From Flavobacterium sp. 9 (GTDB taxonomy: Bacteria; Bacteroidota; Bacteroidia; Flavobacteriales; Flavobacteriaceae), in NCBI RefSeq assembly GCF_002754195.1, contig NZ_PEEU01000001.1, forward strand, positions 5,580,001 through 5,644,000: a stretch of 64,000 nucleotides of DNA, in the 5' to 3' direction. Under the pieces are notes generated by a model. The model worked only from the letters and a program-made list of their open reading frames with translations, was not told the origin of the DNA and did not search any database. Below are positions 16,714 through 26,085 of this stretch, piece by piece. Position 1 is the stretch's first letter, and each line of letters opens with the position of its first letter. The translations under genes and the position numbers were made by a program.

Positions 16714-17868
16714 ATGAAAATGAAAAGAGAAGAATTTTTGGTGTTACTAAATAAATATCTTTCTGGTCAGACGAATGCCGAGGAGAATAAGTCATTATTG
16801 AATTATTACGAAAGTTTTCAGATCACATCAGATTGGGATGCAAATTTAGGTCCCAAAGAAGAACTTGAAAGCAGAATGAGAAATCGAATTCAAAATACTT
16901 TGGCATCAGAACAAGTAAAAGTTGTACCAATTAGTAAACCTTTCTATTCAAAAACAATATTCAGAGTTGCTGCTGCGGCAGTTGTTTTATTGTTTGTTTC
17001 AATTTCTGTATTCTATAATAACGATGTATTTAACAAACCCGAAAATTCGGTTATTATCAATAAAAAGATTTTGATAGGAAGTGATAAAGCAACTTTAACT
17101 CTAGAAGACGGATCTGTAATTGCGCTCGAAAAAGGAAAAACATACAAAACCGGAAACGTTTCGAGTAACGGAGAAAAATTAGTTTACAATTCAGAAAACA
17201 ATAAAAATACAATCGCCAATAACTTTTTGACGATTCCAAGAGGTGGACAATTTTTTGTGCAATTGGCAGATAGTACAAAAGTTTGGCTAAACTCAGAATC
17301 GCAATTAAAATATCCGGTTGAATTTGTAGATGGCGAAACGCGCCAGGTAGAATTGGTATACGGAGAAGCTTATTTTGAAGTATCGCCAAGTACCAAACAC
17401 AAAGGCTCGAAGTTTAAAGTAAAAACACAAATGCAAAATGTTGAAGTAATAGGAACGCAATTCAACATTAAAGCTTATAAAGACGAAACGAATATTTACA
17501 CCACTTTGGTAGAAGGAAAAGTAGCGATAAGCAATGCAAAATCGAGAGAATTATTAGCGCCAAGCGAGCAATCAAAAATAAGTCGTGATACTGATAATAT
17601 TCAAATTACGACGGTAGATGTTTACAATGAAACATCATGGCGAAAAGGACTTTTTGTATTTAAAGGAATGCCGCTAAAAGATATTGCAAAAGTCTTATCA
17701 CGCTGGTATGATGTTGATATTGAGTTTGCTGACCCGGCTTTAGGAAACGTGAAATTTAATGGAGTTTTGAATAAAAATCAAAAACTGGAAGATATATTAA
17801 CCACTATAAAGAATATTAATTTTATTACCGCCTATGAGATAAAAAACCACAAAGTAATAATAAAATAA
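16714..17868 (+). CDS. FecR-type anti-sigma factor
   Basis: The 384-residue protein has a cytoplasmic N-terminus (1-85), a transmembrane segment near 86-104 (FRVAAAAVVLLFVSISVFY), a FecR domain (about 165-265, FLTIPRGGQFFVQLADSTKVWLNSES) and a C-terminal DUF4974 domain (about 305-384, FKGMPLKDIAKVLSRWYDVDIEF). It is the partner of the sigma factor at 15953 and of the STN domain in the SusC at 17981. A terminator-like stem separates it from susC. Confidence 0.94.
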   Translation: MKMKREEFLVLLNKYLSGQTNAEENKSLLNYYESFQITSDWDANLGPKEELESRMRNRIQNTLASEQVKVVPISKPFYSKTIFRVAAAAVVLLFVSISVFYNNDVFNKPENSVIINKKILIGSDKATLTLEDGSVIALEKGKTYKTGNVSSNGEKLVYNSENNKNTIANNFLTIPRGGQFFVQLADSTKVWLNSESQLKYPVEFVDGETRQVELVYGEAYFEVSPSTKHKGSKFKVKTQMQNVEVIGTQFNIKAYKDETNIYTTLVEGKVAISNAKSRELLAPSEQSKISRDTDNIQITTVDVYNETSWRKGLFVFKGMPLKDIAKVLSRWYDVDIEFADPALGNVKFNGVLNKNQKLEDILTTIKNINFITAYEIKNHKVIIK

Positions 17869-17872
17869 AAAG

Positions 17873-17924
17873 AAAAGGGATTGAAGTTTAGACTTCCGAC
17901 GGTACCGCGCTTCATCCCTTTTTT
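17873..17924 (+). terminator. Terminator-like stem between fecR and susC
   Basis: AAAAGGGATTGAAG pairs with CTTCATCCCTTTT (13 bp with one bulged T), ends in a T run and lies 57 bp before the SusC start codon. It could end the sigma/fecR transcript, with susC having its own promoter, or act as an attenuator in front of susC. Confidence 0.65.
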
Positions 17925-17980
17925 GAGATTAATCAACTAATCGATTTTAACAACCAACCAACCAATTAACATGTAAATTT

Positions 17981-20900
17981 ATGAAATTTAAATTAACCGG
18001 AGTCTTTTTCTCTTTTAGAAAAAGGCTAATTATTAACATTATGAGAACCTTCATTTTCTTGTTTTGCACCGCAATTTTTGGTTTTACGCCAGGAAATATG
18101 TTTTCTCAAAATCTAAAAGTTGTGATTCCCGCTGATAAAACGGTGACCGTAGATGAAGTTTTTGATATTATTAAACAACAAACAAACTACACTTTTATTT
18201 ATCAGGAAGATTTATTTAAAAAATTACCTAAAGTACATTTAAAGAAAGGAAAAATCAGAGTAAACGATTTACTTGAAGCCAGTTTTCCTAAAAAAGATTT
18301 TGATTTTAGCTTTACCAATGGCAATACGATTTTAGTAAAAGAAAACAAGCTGGAGAAAGTAATTGTTCTTCAACAAGCCAAACCTATTGAAATCACTGGT
18401 ATTGTTACAAATCAAAAAAAAGAACCGCTGCCGGGAGTTAACGTAAAAGTCAAAGGAACAAACGCAACTGCGCAAACTGATTTTGACGGAAAATATACTA
18501 TTACAGCGCCAAATGACGGGATTTTACTCTTTAGTTATATTGGTCACAGATCTGAGATTATCGCTGTAAACAATCGAAAAGTAATTAATATTTCGCTTAA
18601 CGAAGAGACAAGACAATTAGAAGGAGTTGTTGTAAATACCGGAGTTACAGTTCGTAAAAAAGAACTTATTACCGGAGCCGTAACAACTTTTAGAGGAGAA
18701 GAATTAAGACAAATTTCGACTCAAAACGTTGTTCAGGGTTTAAAATCTTTAGATCCTTCGTTCATGGTTTTAAACAATAATATAACGGGTTCAAACCCAA
18801 ATGTTTTGCCAACGATAGAAGTAAGAGGACAAACGAGTTTATCTGCAAATCAGGTAGATAGTCAGTTTAGAGACGATCCTAATCAGCCGTTGTTTATCCT
18901 GGATGGATTTCCTACGACTTTGCAGCAAGTTGTTGATTTAGATATTAATAGAATCGCCAGCATTACATTATTAAAAGACGCCGCTTCGACAGCATTATAT
19001 GGATCTCGTTCTGCAAACGGAGTTGTAGTTATCGAAACCAACAAACCGGTTCCGGGAAGATTGCAGTTTTCTTATGTTTACAATTCGTCGTATGAATTAG
19101 CAGATTTAAGTGTTTATCATTTAATGAATGCCGAACAAAAACTGGAATTCGAAAGACTTTCAGGCGCTTATAATGCAGGTTTAAATCCAGAGTTGCAGTT
19201 TCAATGGGATCAGGAATACAACAAACGTTTGGCTGCAGTTCGTCGCGGTGTAAATACATATTGGCTGAACGAACCAATTCAAATGGGAATCACTTCAGGA
19301 CACAGTTTGTCTCTTGGTGGTGGATCTGAAGAGTTTAGATTTAATATTGCCGGAAACTACAAAACCCTTACCGGAACAATGAAAGGTTCTGAGCACAATA
19401 CCTGGGGATACAATACAACAATCGCTTATAGAAAAAACAGATTTAGCCTTAACAACAACTTTTTTGTTTCGGGAGGTAACAATCAGGAATCGCCATATGG
19501 TTCTTTTGAAACTTGGGCAAAAGCAAGTCCATATTATCCAAAAGTCAATGAGAACGGGATAATAACGCGATATCTCGATGGGACATCTTTGCCAATTCCG
19601 GCAAACCAATATACCATTGTTAATCACGCACCTAATCCGCTATACAATGTTTTTTTGCCAAGTTATAATAAAGGAATCGATTTTAATTTCACAAACAACT
19701 TTGCTTTAAATTATGATGTAAGCGAACATCTTAAAACTACAGGAGCAATTTCAGTTTCCAGAAATAGTACTATAGGAACTGTTTTTGTATCGCCGGATGA
19801 CACTAGTTTTATTACTGAAATCGCAACCAGAAAAGGAACATACGCCAGAAAAGAATCTTTAACCAATAAATGGAATGCCAATCTTGGAGCAACATATTCT
19901 AATGTTTTCAATGATGTACATTCTTTCAATTACACCATTAGAGCGCAGGCATTAGAAACAAAAAACAACTCTTATTTATCTGAATTAAGAGGTTTTCCGC
20001 TTGGTGTTCCCGGAAATCCGTCGTTTGCTTTTGGGTATGAACCCAATGAAAAACCAACGATTTATACGGAGTTAATTCGAAGCGTCGATTTAACCAATCA
20101 GATTAATTACGCTTACGATAAAAGATTTTTGTTTGATTTTACCCAAACAATTTCCGGAGCAACAAACTTTGGAACAAACAAAAAATATTCGCCATATTGG
20201 GGAGTTGGTCTTGGATGGAATTTGAATAACGAATTCAAAATGAATCAGGATATTGTCAACATCTTAAAAGTACGTGCGAATATTGGTCAAACCGGAAATC
20301 AGAATTTAGTAGGATATGCGTCTTATGATGTATATGCTTATGATGCCAACACGAATGTTTTTGGTCCGGGATTGGCAATTTCTCAAATCGCAAATCCTAA
20401 TTTAGAAGCACAACGTACCAAAGATTTATCAGTAGGATTAGATCTTGCCATGTTTAGAAACAGATTAACAGCAACATTAGGCGCTTATCGTCGTAGAACT
20501 TCGCCACAAATTGTTGCAATAGATCTTGCAGCTTCAACAGGAGTAAATGCTTATCCGTTGAACGTAGGTTACTTAACAACAGAAGGATTAGAGATTAAAA
20601 TAAACTACAACTTTATTTATGACCTGAAAAACAATTTTGTTTGGGGCGTAGGATTAATGTCTACATCTGGAGATAATAAATTGGGAGGTTTCAATAATGC
20701 ATTAGCTTCTTTAAACGAAGCGGCACAAAAAACAACCAGCTTAACAAGATTCTACGATGGCGCAAGCAGCAATGATCTTTGGGCAGTACCATCTTTAGGA
20801 ATTGATCCTGCAACCGGAAAAGAAGTTTTCCTTAAGAAAAACGGACAAACGACTTTTATCCTAGACAAAAAAGACGAGGTTGTAATGGGGAATTCCAGAG

Positions 20901-21361
20901 AAACTGCAACAGGAGTTGTTTCTACAAATATGAATTACAAAGGCTTTAGTTTTGGATTATACGTGCGTTACAGCTTTGGCGCAGACCGATTTAATAATGC
21001 ATTATATGATAAAGTAGAAAACATTTCTAAGGATAATATTTTTGATAATCAAGATGCAAGAGCTTTTACAGATCGTTGGACAACACCGGGACAAATTGCA
21101 CAATTTAAATCAATTGGATTAACAAACGCAACACCAATATCGTCAAGATTTATCCAGAAAGACGATTATATCTCAGGAGAATCTATTCGTTTTGGATACA
21201 GAGTAACAGACAGAGCCTGGCTAAAAAGAGCAGGACTTACAGCGTTAGCATTTAATGCATTAGGAAATGAATTTTTTAGAATATCTACTATAAAAGCTGA
21301 ACGAGGCATCGATTTTCCTTTTTCCAGAATCTACTCACTTAGTTTAAACTTATCATTTTAA
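17981..21361 (+). CDS. SusC/RagA-family TonB-linked outer-membrane transporter with STN domain
   Basis: The 1126-residue protein has a long signal region (about 1-43). An STN domain (about 45-115) for signalling to FecR follows, then a carboxypeptidase-regulatory-like domain (about 132-210, ITGIVTNQKKEPLPGVNVKV), the SusC/RagA plug (about 215-340, LKDAASTALYGSRSANGVVVIET) and a large barrel ending in RIYSLSLNLSF. With the SusD partner 5 bp downstream it would form the pedal-bin-type transporter that moves large ligands through the outer membrane using TonB energy. The neighbouring proteases and thioredoxins suggest a peptide or protein ligand rather than a glycan (inference). A minimal AUG-UAA lies 5 bp before the start. 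Confidence 0.95.
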   Translation: MKFKLTGVFFSFRKRLIINIMRTFIFLFCTAIFGFTPGNMFSQNLKVVIPADKTVTVDEVFDIIKQQTNYTFIYQEDLFKKLPKVHLKKGKIRVNDLLEASFPKKDFDFSFTNGNTILVKENKLEKVIVLQQAKPIEITGIVTNQKKEPLPGVNVKVKGTNATAQTDFDGKYTITAPNDGILLFSYIGHRSEIIAVNNRKVINISLNEETRQLEGVVVNTGVTVRKKELITGAVTTFRGEELRQISTQNVVQGLKSLDPSFMVLNNNITGSNPNVLPTIEVRGQTSLSANQVDSQFRDDPNQPLFILDGFPTTLQQVVDLDINRIASITLLKDAASTALYGSRSANGVVVIETNKPVPGRLQFSYVYNSSYELADLSVYHLMNAEQKLEFERLSGAYNAGLNPELQFQWDQEYNKRLAAVRRGVNTYWLNEPIQMGITSGHSLSLGGGSEEFRFNIAGNYKTLTGTMKGSEHNTWGYNTTIAYRKNRFSLNNNFFVSGGNNQESPYGSFETWAKASPYYPKVNENGIITRYLDGTSLPIPANQYTIVNHAPNPLYNVFLPSYNKGIDFNFTNNFALNYDVSEHLKTTGAISVSRNSTIGTVFVSPDDTSFITEIATRKGTYARKESLTNKWNANLGATYSNVFNDVHSFNYTIRAQALETKNNSYLSELRGFPLGVPGNPSFAFGYEPNEKPTIYTELIRSVDLTNQINYAYDKRFLFDFTQTISGATNFGTNKKYSPYWGVGLGWNLNNEFKMNQDIVNILKVRANIGQTGNQNLVGYASYDVYAYDANTNVFGPGLAISQIANPNLEAQRTKDLSVGLDLAMFRNRLTATLGAYRRRTSPQIVAIDLAASTGVNAYPLNVGYLTTEGLEIKINYNFIYDLKNNFVWGVGLMSTSGDNKLGGFNNALASLNEAAQKTTSLTRFYDGASSNDLWAVPSLGIDPATGKEVFLKKNGQTTFILDKKDEVVMGNSRETATGVVSTNMNYKGFSFGLYVRYSFGADRFNNALYDKVENISKDNIFDNQDARAFTDRWTTPGQIAQFKSIGLTNATPISSRFIQKDDYISGESIRFGYRVTDRAWLKRAGLTALAFNALGNEFFRISTIKAERGIDFPFSRIYSLSLNLSF

Positions 21362-21366
21362 TAATT

Positions 21367-22812
21367 ATGAAAAAGTACTTATATAAAATCACATTGACTT
21401 TTCTTCTATCTCTTGTAGCCGTTAGCTGCAGCGATTTTTTGGATGTTGTGCCACAAGACAAGATTTTAGAAGATCAAACTTATAGTTCAGAAACAGGAGT
21501 TCAAAATGTACATAACGGACTTTATCTGCAATTGGCGTCAAACTCACTTTATGGGAAACAATTGACCATGGATGCCGTTGAGATTTTGGGACAGCAATAT
21601 AATATGGGAGGATCGCACTCACAAGCCAGAATGGCAAGTTATTCTTATGCCGAAAAAACTCCAAAAGCAACCATTTCGGCAATTTGGGAAAAAGCGTTTA
21701 CCACTATTTTATCAGCAAATAAATTCATAGAAAGTATAGACGAACATCAAGGTGTAATCTCAACAGAAAAAGCAAATTTATTAAAAGGAGAAGCGATTGC
21801 CATTCGTGCCATGCTTCATTTTGATATGCTGCGTATGTTTGGACCAATTTATAAAAATGCTCCTTCAGATCCTGCAATCCCTTATTATGATGTATTTGTA
21901 ACTACAAATAATCCAATTTTGCCAGCAAAAGATGTTGTTGCAAAAATCCTTTCAGATTTAGATACATCTTTAAATTTATTGGCAAAAGATCCGGTACTTA
22001 CCGTTGGAAAATACGATACAGCAAATACTTTTGACGGTATTCCTTATTATGCCGGAAATCGCGGACAAAGAATGAATTACTTAGCCGTAAAATGTCTAAA
22101 AGCCCGTGTTCTTTTATATTCAGGCAATAAAACTGGCGCATCTGCAGTGGCAAACGAAGTAATTACTTTTGCAAAAACAACGACACTTTTTCCTTGGACA
22201 CCATTTCTGGAAGCTACAAATTCATCAAATCCGGACAGAACTTTTTCATCAGAAAATTTCTTTTCACTAAGCGATTATACTTTATATACAAAACAAGCAG
22301 ATTTGTTTGATTCAAGTCTTGCCGATGATAAAATATATGCGCCATTATTAAACAGATTAAATACAGTTTTTGAATCTAATGATAATGATTACAGAAGTTT
22401 ACCAAGTTGGAAAATTCCAATTATTGGAGGAAAAACACAAAAAACCTTTTTTAAATATCAAGATGTAAATGATAAAACCAAGCTTTTTCGTTTGCAGATT
22501 CCAATGTTTAAACTTTCAGAAATGTATTTGATCGCGGCAGAAACAGCAGCGACTCCAGCAGAAGGAATCGCGTACTTAAACACATTTCGCTTTAACAGAG
22601 GTTTATTGGATTTGGGACCAAAAGCAGTTTTAACAACAGAAATTACAAAAGAATACAGAAGAGAATTTATAGGCGAGGGGCAATTATTTTTCTATTATAA
22701 GAGAATTAATTCTGCAACAATTCCTAACGGTTCGGCATCATCAGGAAACATTTCGATGGGACCGCTTCAATATATTGTGCCGTTGCCGGATTCTGAGATT
22801 AATTTTCAATAA
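21367..22812 (+). CDS. SusD/RagB-family surface lipoprotein
   Basis: The 481-residue protein has a lipoprotein signal with Cys21 (VAVSC) and the SusD opening CSDFLDVVPQDKILEDQTY. A helix- and TPR-rich fold with EAIAIRAMLHFDMLRMFGP (about 141-160) follows, then the typical C-terminal RREFIGEGQLFFYYKRIN. It forms the substrate-capturing lid on the SusC barrel encoded just upstream. The gene spacing of 5 bp indicates co-translation. Confidence 0.95.
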   Translation: MKKYLYKITLTFLLSLVAVSCSDFLDVVPQDKILEDQTYSSETGVQNVHNGLYLQLASNSLYGKQLTMDAVEILGQQYNMGGSHSQARMASYSYAEKTPKATISAIWEKAFTTILSANKFIESIDEHQGVISTEKANLLKGEAIAIRAMLHFDMLRMFGPIYKNAPSDPAIPYYDVFVTTNNPILPAKDVVAKILSDLDTSLNLLAKDPVLTVGKYDTANTFDGIPYYAGNRGQRMNYLAVKCLKARVLLYSGNKTGASAVANEVITFAKTTTLFPWTPFLEATNSSNPDRTFSSENFFSLSDYTLYTKQADLFDSSLADDKIYAPLLNRLNTVFESNDNDYRSLPSWKIPIIGGKTQKTFFKYQDVNDKTKLFRLQIPMFKLSEMYLIAAETAATPAEGIAYLNTFRFNRGLLDLGPKAVLTTEITKEYRREFIGEGQLFFYYKRINSATIPNGSASSGNISMGPLQYIVPLPDSEINFQ

Positions 22813-22827
22813 TTTAAAAAAGTAAAC

Positions 22828-23601
22828 ATGAAAAAAATATTGATTTTAAGCATCATTCTTTTGTCTTTTTTAGGATTTACATCCTGTAATCAAGAAGAAA
22901 TAGAAACCTATAAAAGTACCGATAATATTTATTTTTCGCCATCCGTATTTCCAATTGCGATAGCTGGAGCAAAAGTTTTAACAGACAGCGTAGGATTAAG
23001 TTTTGGCTTGGAAAATCCGTCAATTATCGAAAAAACATATAAAATTCCAATAAGAGTACAAGGAAAACTAAGCGATACAGACAGAAAAGTAAAAGTAAGC
23101 GTAGATCCGTCAAGTACAGCTATTGCAGGAACACATTTTAAACTTCCAGACAATATTGTAATGCACGCCGGACAAGAAGTTGATACCATCGAAGTAAAGA
23201 TTTTCAGAACTCCGGACATGAAAAATAAAACGATGCTTCTGGTTTTGAACTTAGAACAAAATGAAGCATTTACCACAAAGATGAAAGACAAAGTGCTAAA
23301 TGTTTTGACGCAAAAAATGATGAGTTTTATAAGTTTCAAATTGTCATTTGATGATAAATTGACAGTTCCTCCGGGATGGTTTTCAGGATTTTTGGGAGAT
23401 TTTACAGCCAAAAAGTTCTTTTTGATGTGCGATTTAATGCATTTAGAACCGGCAATGTTCAATAATAAATTAGGAAGTACCGGATTATCGATTTCAGATA
23501 TACAGTACTATCAAAACTTTATGAAACGATATCTTAACGATCAAAAAGAACAAGGAAATATAATTTATGAAGAGGATGGAAGCGAAATGTTTTTTCCTTG
23601 A
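22828..23601 (+). CDS. DUF4843-family lipoprotein
   Basis: The 257-residue protein has a lipobox at Cys20 (GFTSC). It then shows the DUF4843 pattern 'YKSTDNIYFSP', a Calx-beta/Ig-like region with IPIRVQGKLSDTDRKVKV and STAIAGTHFKLP, and an alpha-helical tail. Proteins of this family are encoded beside SusCD pairs that take up peptides, as I recall for the Bacteroides BT2261-2264 system. They probably sit on the outer membrane as accessory binders. It follows susD by 15 bp. Confidence 0.82.
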   Translation: MKKILILSIILLSFLGFTSCNQEEIETYKSTDNIYFSPSVFPIAIAGAKVLTDSVGLSFGLENPSIIEKTYKIPIRVQGKLSDTDRKVKVSVDPSSTAIAGTHFKLPDNIVMHAGQEVDTIEVKIFRTPDMKNKTMLLVLNLEQNEAFTTKMKDKVLNVLTQKMMSFISFKLSFDDKLTVPPGWFSGFLGDFTAKKFFLMCDLMHLEPAMFNNKLGSTGLSISDIQYYQNFMKRYLNDQKEQGNIIYEEDGSEMFFP

Positions 23602-23634
23602 TAATTATTCATTTTTAATATAAAACATACGACG

Positions 23635-25131
23635 ATGTCAAAACATATAAAAATATTATTTACGCTTTTAGTGCTTCTTTCTTTAAGTTGGAGCTGTACA
23701 AACGACGAAGGTAATTATAGTTACAATGCTATAAACGAAATAAAAGCAAGCGGAATCGAAGAAACATATACGGCATATACCGGAGATAATTTTAAGATTA
23801 CGCCAAATTTAAATCCAACAATTGACGATGGCAGTAATCCGGATCGTTATAGTTATGAATGGATTGCGGTAAATCCTGTAAAACTTGCATTAGAATCAAA
23901 AACAACTATTGGAACAACAAAAAATCTTGACGGAACATTAAAATTACCGCCTGCAAAATACAATGTTTACTATTTTGTAAAAGACAAAGTAACAGGAGTA
24001 ACCTGGCAGCACGAACCTTTTGTGCTAAATGTAGTTTCGTCTATTTATGCAGGTTGGTTAATAGTAGGTGACGCAAACGGAAAACCACGCTTAGATATGG
24101 TTTCAATTTTGCCGGATGTAGCGCAACCGCGTATTATTACAGATGTTCTGGATGCAACAGGTTCAGCTCTAAAATTAACTGGAAAAGCGGTTGATGTTCA
24201 TTGTTTTAATCAGCCTTTTGTTACGCCGCTTATGTACGGAATTTACGTAACAACCACAGAAAATGGTACAGCAAGATTAGAGCAGGATTCATTTAGTTGG
24301 ACACAATCTCAAAACATTGCTTATGAAACAGTTGGAGGTTCGTTGCCAAGTAATTTTGGAGTAGATTTTATGGAATCTTATGGCAGTGGTGAAAATTTTA
24401 TTTACAGTAAAGGCAATATTTATTATTACATGAGAATAATGCAAATAAAATACGGTCTTCCTCAAAATATTGTAGATATAGAAAGTAAACCATTTTATGC
24501 AGCACCATTTATTGCCGAAAATATGGGATCTTTAGGAACACCGGTTTTTTATGATAAAGATGCGCGCCGTTTTTTACGTTATAGTTATTCAAGAGGAAAC
24601 TGTTCTGCAATGCCACCTTTAACGGGTTCACCAACAGTGTTAGACTGGAATAATACCAATAGTGATTTGGTTTTTATGGCATCAACAAATTACAATCAGG
24701 GAGAAAATTTTGCCGTATTAAAAAACATTTCTACAGGAAAGTATAGTTTACTTCGATTTAGTGTAGAATTGGCGCAGGTTTATTATAAAGAAATCCTGAA
24801 TGCACCGGATTTTGACAAAGCAACCAAGTTTGCTGTAAGTCCTGATACAGGATATTTGTTTTATGCTGTGGGAGGAAAATTATACGAGTACGATAACGGA
24901 ACTCAATCGGCTAAATTGATGTTGGACAAAGGAGCAGAAGAAATCACTTATATAGATTTTAATAGCAGATCACCAGTAGATTTTAGACAAAAACTAATCG
25001 TAGGAAGTTATAATGGAACCGCTGGAAAGATGGAATTATTTACAGTTCCGCCCGTAAATGGTGCTTTAATTCTGAATACGACTTACAACGGTTTATGCAA
25101 AATCGTAGACGTAGCTTACCGCTCGAGATAA
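23635..25131 (+). CDS. PKD-like family lipoprotein
   Basis: The 498-residue protein has a lipoprotein signal with Cys21 (LSLSWSC). The mature start is CTNDEGNYSYNAINEI, then a PKD-like Ig fold (about 35-130, with YEWIAVNP) and a large beta-rich domain that may be a propeller. Such PKD-like lipoproteins regularly follow DUF4843 genes in SusCD loci. They are thought to be surface-exposed binding proteins that contact the transporter. The conserved order SusC-SusD-DUF4843-PKD supports this role. Confidence 0.82.
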   Translation: MSKHIKILFTLLVLLSLSWSCTNDEGNYSYNAINEIKASGIEETYTAYTGDNFKITPNLNPTIDDGSNPDRYSYEWIAVNPVKLALESKTTIGTTKNLDGTLKLPPAKYNVYYFVKDKVTGVTWQHEPFVLNVVSSIYAGWLIVGDANGKPRLDMVSILPDVAQPRIITDVLDATGSALKLTGKAVDVHCFNQPFVTPLMYGIYVTTTENGTARLEQDSFSWTQSQNIAYETVGGSLPSNFGVDFMESYGSGENFIYSKGNIYYYMRIMQIKYGLPQNIVDIESKPFYAAPFIAENMGSLGTPVFYDKDARRFLRYSYSRGNCSAMPPLTGSPTVLDWNNTNSDLVFMASTNYNQGENFAVLKNISTGKYSLLRFSVELAQVYYKEILNAPDFDKATKFAVSPDTGYLFYAVGGKLYEYDNGTQSAKLMLDKGAEEITYIDFNSRSPVDFRQKLIVGSYNGTAGKMELFTVPPVNGALILNTTYNGLCKIVDVAYRSR

Positions 25132-25155
25132 CTTAAAAACCTTAACTATTAAAAA

Positions 25156-25186
25156 AGCCGAATGATTTTTCAGAAGTCATTCGGCT
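25156..25186. promoter_or_regulatory. Intercistronic stem-loop before the thioredoxin gene
   Basis: AGCCGAATGA and TCATTCGGCT pair perfectly (10 bp). On the plus strand it is followed by A, not T, so it would terminate only minus-strand transcripts. In the operon direction it may protect or process the mRNA between the surface and periplasmic parts. Confidence 0.5.
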
Positions 25187-25206
25187 ATAAAAAAACCTCA
25201 CATTTT

Positions 25207-26079
25207 ATGAAACGTATTTTTCAAATTGCAAGTGCATTTTTGCTGCTCGCCTGTCCAACTATTGCCTTAAAAGCACAGACACAAACCACAGATGAAAGTT
25301 GGGAATTGGTTAAAAAACAAGCTGTTGCCGAGAAGAAATTAATCTTCGTAGACCTTTATTTCACAGGTTGTATGCCATGCGCACAAATGGACAAAGAAGT
25401 ATTTCCAGATCCTAAAGTTGCTGCATTATTGAGCGCGGATTTTGTCACTTTTAAATCTGATATTATGAAAGAAGAAATCGGAAAAAAACTGTGCATGAAA
25501 TATGGCGTAACAGGATTTCCAACTTTCTTATTTGTAAATTCTGATGGAAAAATTATTGATGTTGCCGGAGGTTTTCAAGGCGTAGAGCAATTTACGGCAT
25601 TACTTCAAAACGCAAAAGAAGCTGCTGCAAAAGGAAATTTCAAAAAATACAGTCCGCAAATTCAGGAAAAAGATTATCCGGAGTTTTATCAGCAAGCGTA
25701 TATGGCAGGCAAACGCAATGTATCTTTTGACGTGATTGACGCTTATTTAAAAGCACAGCCATCATTATTGGCAGAAGTTCCGTTTGTGATCATTTCAGGA
25801 TTAAGAGTTGGAAAAGATTACGACGAGTTTTTCCTAAAAAACATCAAAACACTATATAAAGATTACGGAAGATCAAGCGTAAACGTTCACTTGTTTGACA
25901 TTTTGCAACGCAAGAAAAAAGAGTTCGAAAAAACCAATGATTTAGCGTCATTCAAAAAATTATTAGAAAGCTCAAAAGAATTTTATACACCACAAGAATG
26001 GACCAGATTTGAAGGCATTTTACTAAAAGATTTTGGAGGCACAAAAACAGCGGATAACCCGTATACATTGCAAAAATAA
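25207..26079 (+). CDS. Periplasmic thioredoxin-fold protein
   Basis: I choose ATG 25207 (290 residues), since the upstream extension to 25162 covers the stem-loop and the chosen start opens a clean signal peptide (MKRIFQIASAFLLLACPTIALKAQ). A thioredoxin-like domain (about 28-135) carries the redox motif Cys55-Met-Pro-Cys58 and the cis-Pro stretch VTGFPTFLF. A helical C-terminal domain of unknown role follows. It probably reduces or isomerises disulfides in the periplasm and may feed the proteases encoded next to it. The gap to the aspartyl protease gene is 6 bp. Confidence 0.88.
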   Translation: MKRIFQIASAFLLLACPTIALKAQTQTTDESWELVKKQAVAEKKLIFVDLYFTGCMPCAQMDKEVFPDPKVAALLSADFVTFKSDIMKEEIGKKLCMKYGVTGFPTFLFVNSDGKIIDVAGGFQGVEQFTALLQNAKEAAAKGNFKKYSPQIQEKDYPEFYQQAYMAGKRNVSFDVIDAYLKAQPSLLAEVPFVIISGLRVGKDYDEFFLKNIKTLYKDYGRSSVNVHLFDILQRKKKEFEKTNDLASFKKLLESSKEFYTPQEWTRFEGILLKDFGGTKTADNPYTLQK

Positions 26080-26085
26080 TTTCAA

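Noticed and set aside
17057-17389. 110-codon minus-strand open frame inside fecR
   Set aside because: It lies entirely within the well-supported FecR coding sequence and has no recognisable features; it is a shadow frame.
25156-25186. Stem-loop as a terminator of the lipoprotein genes
   Set aside because: No T run follows on the plus strand; the T run is on the other strand, where no gene ends.
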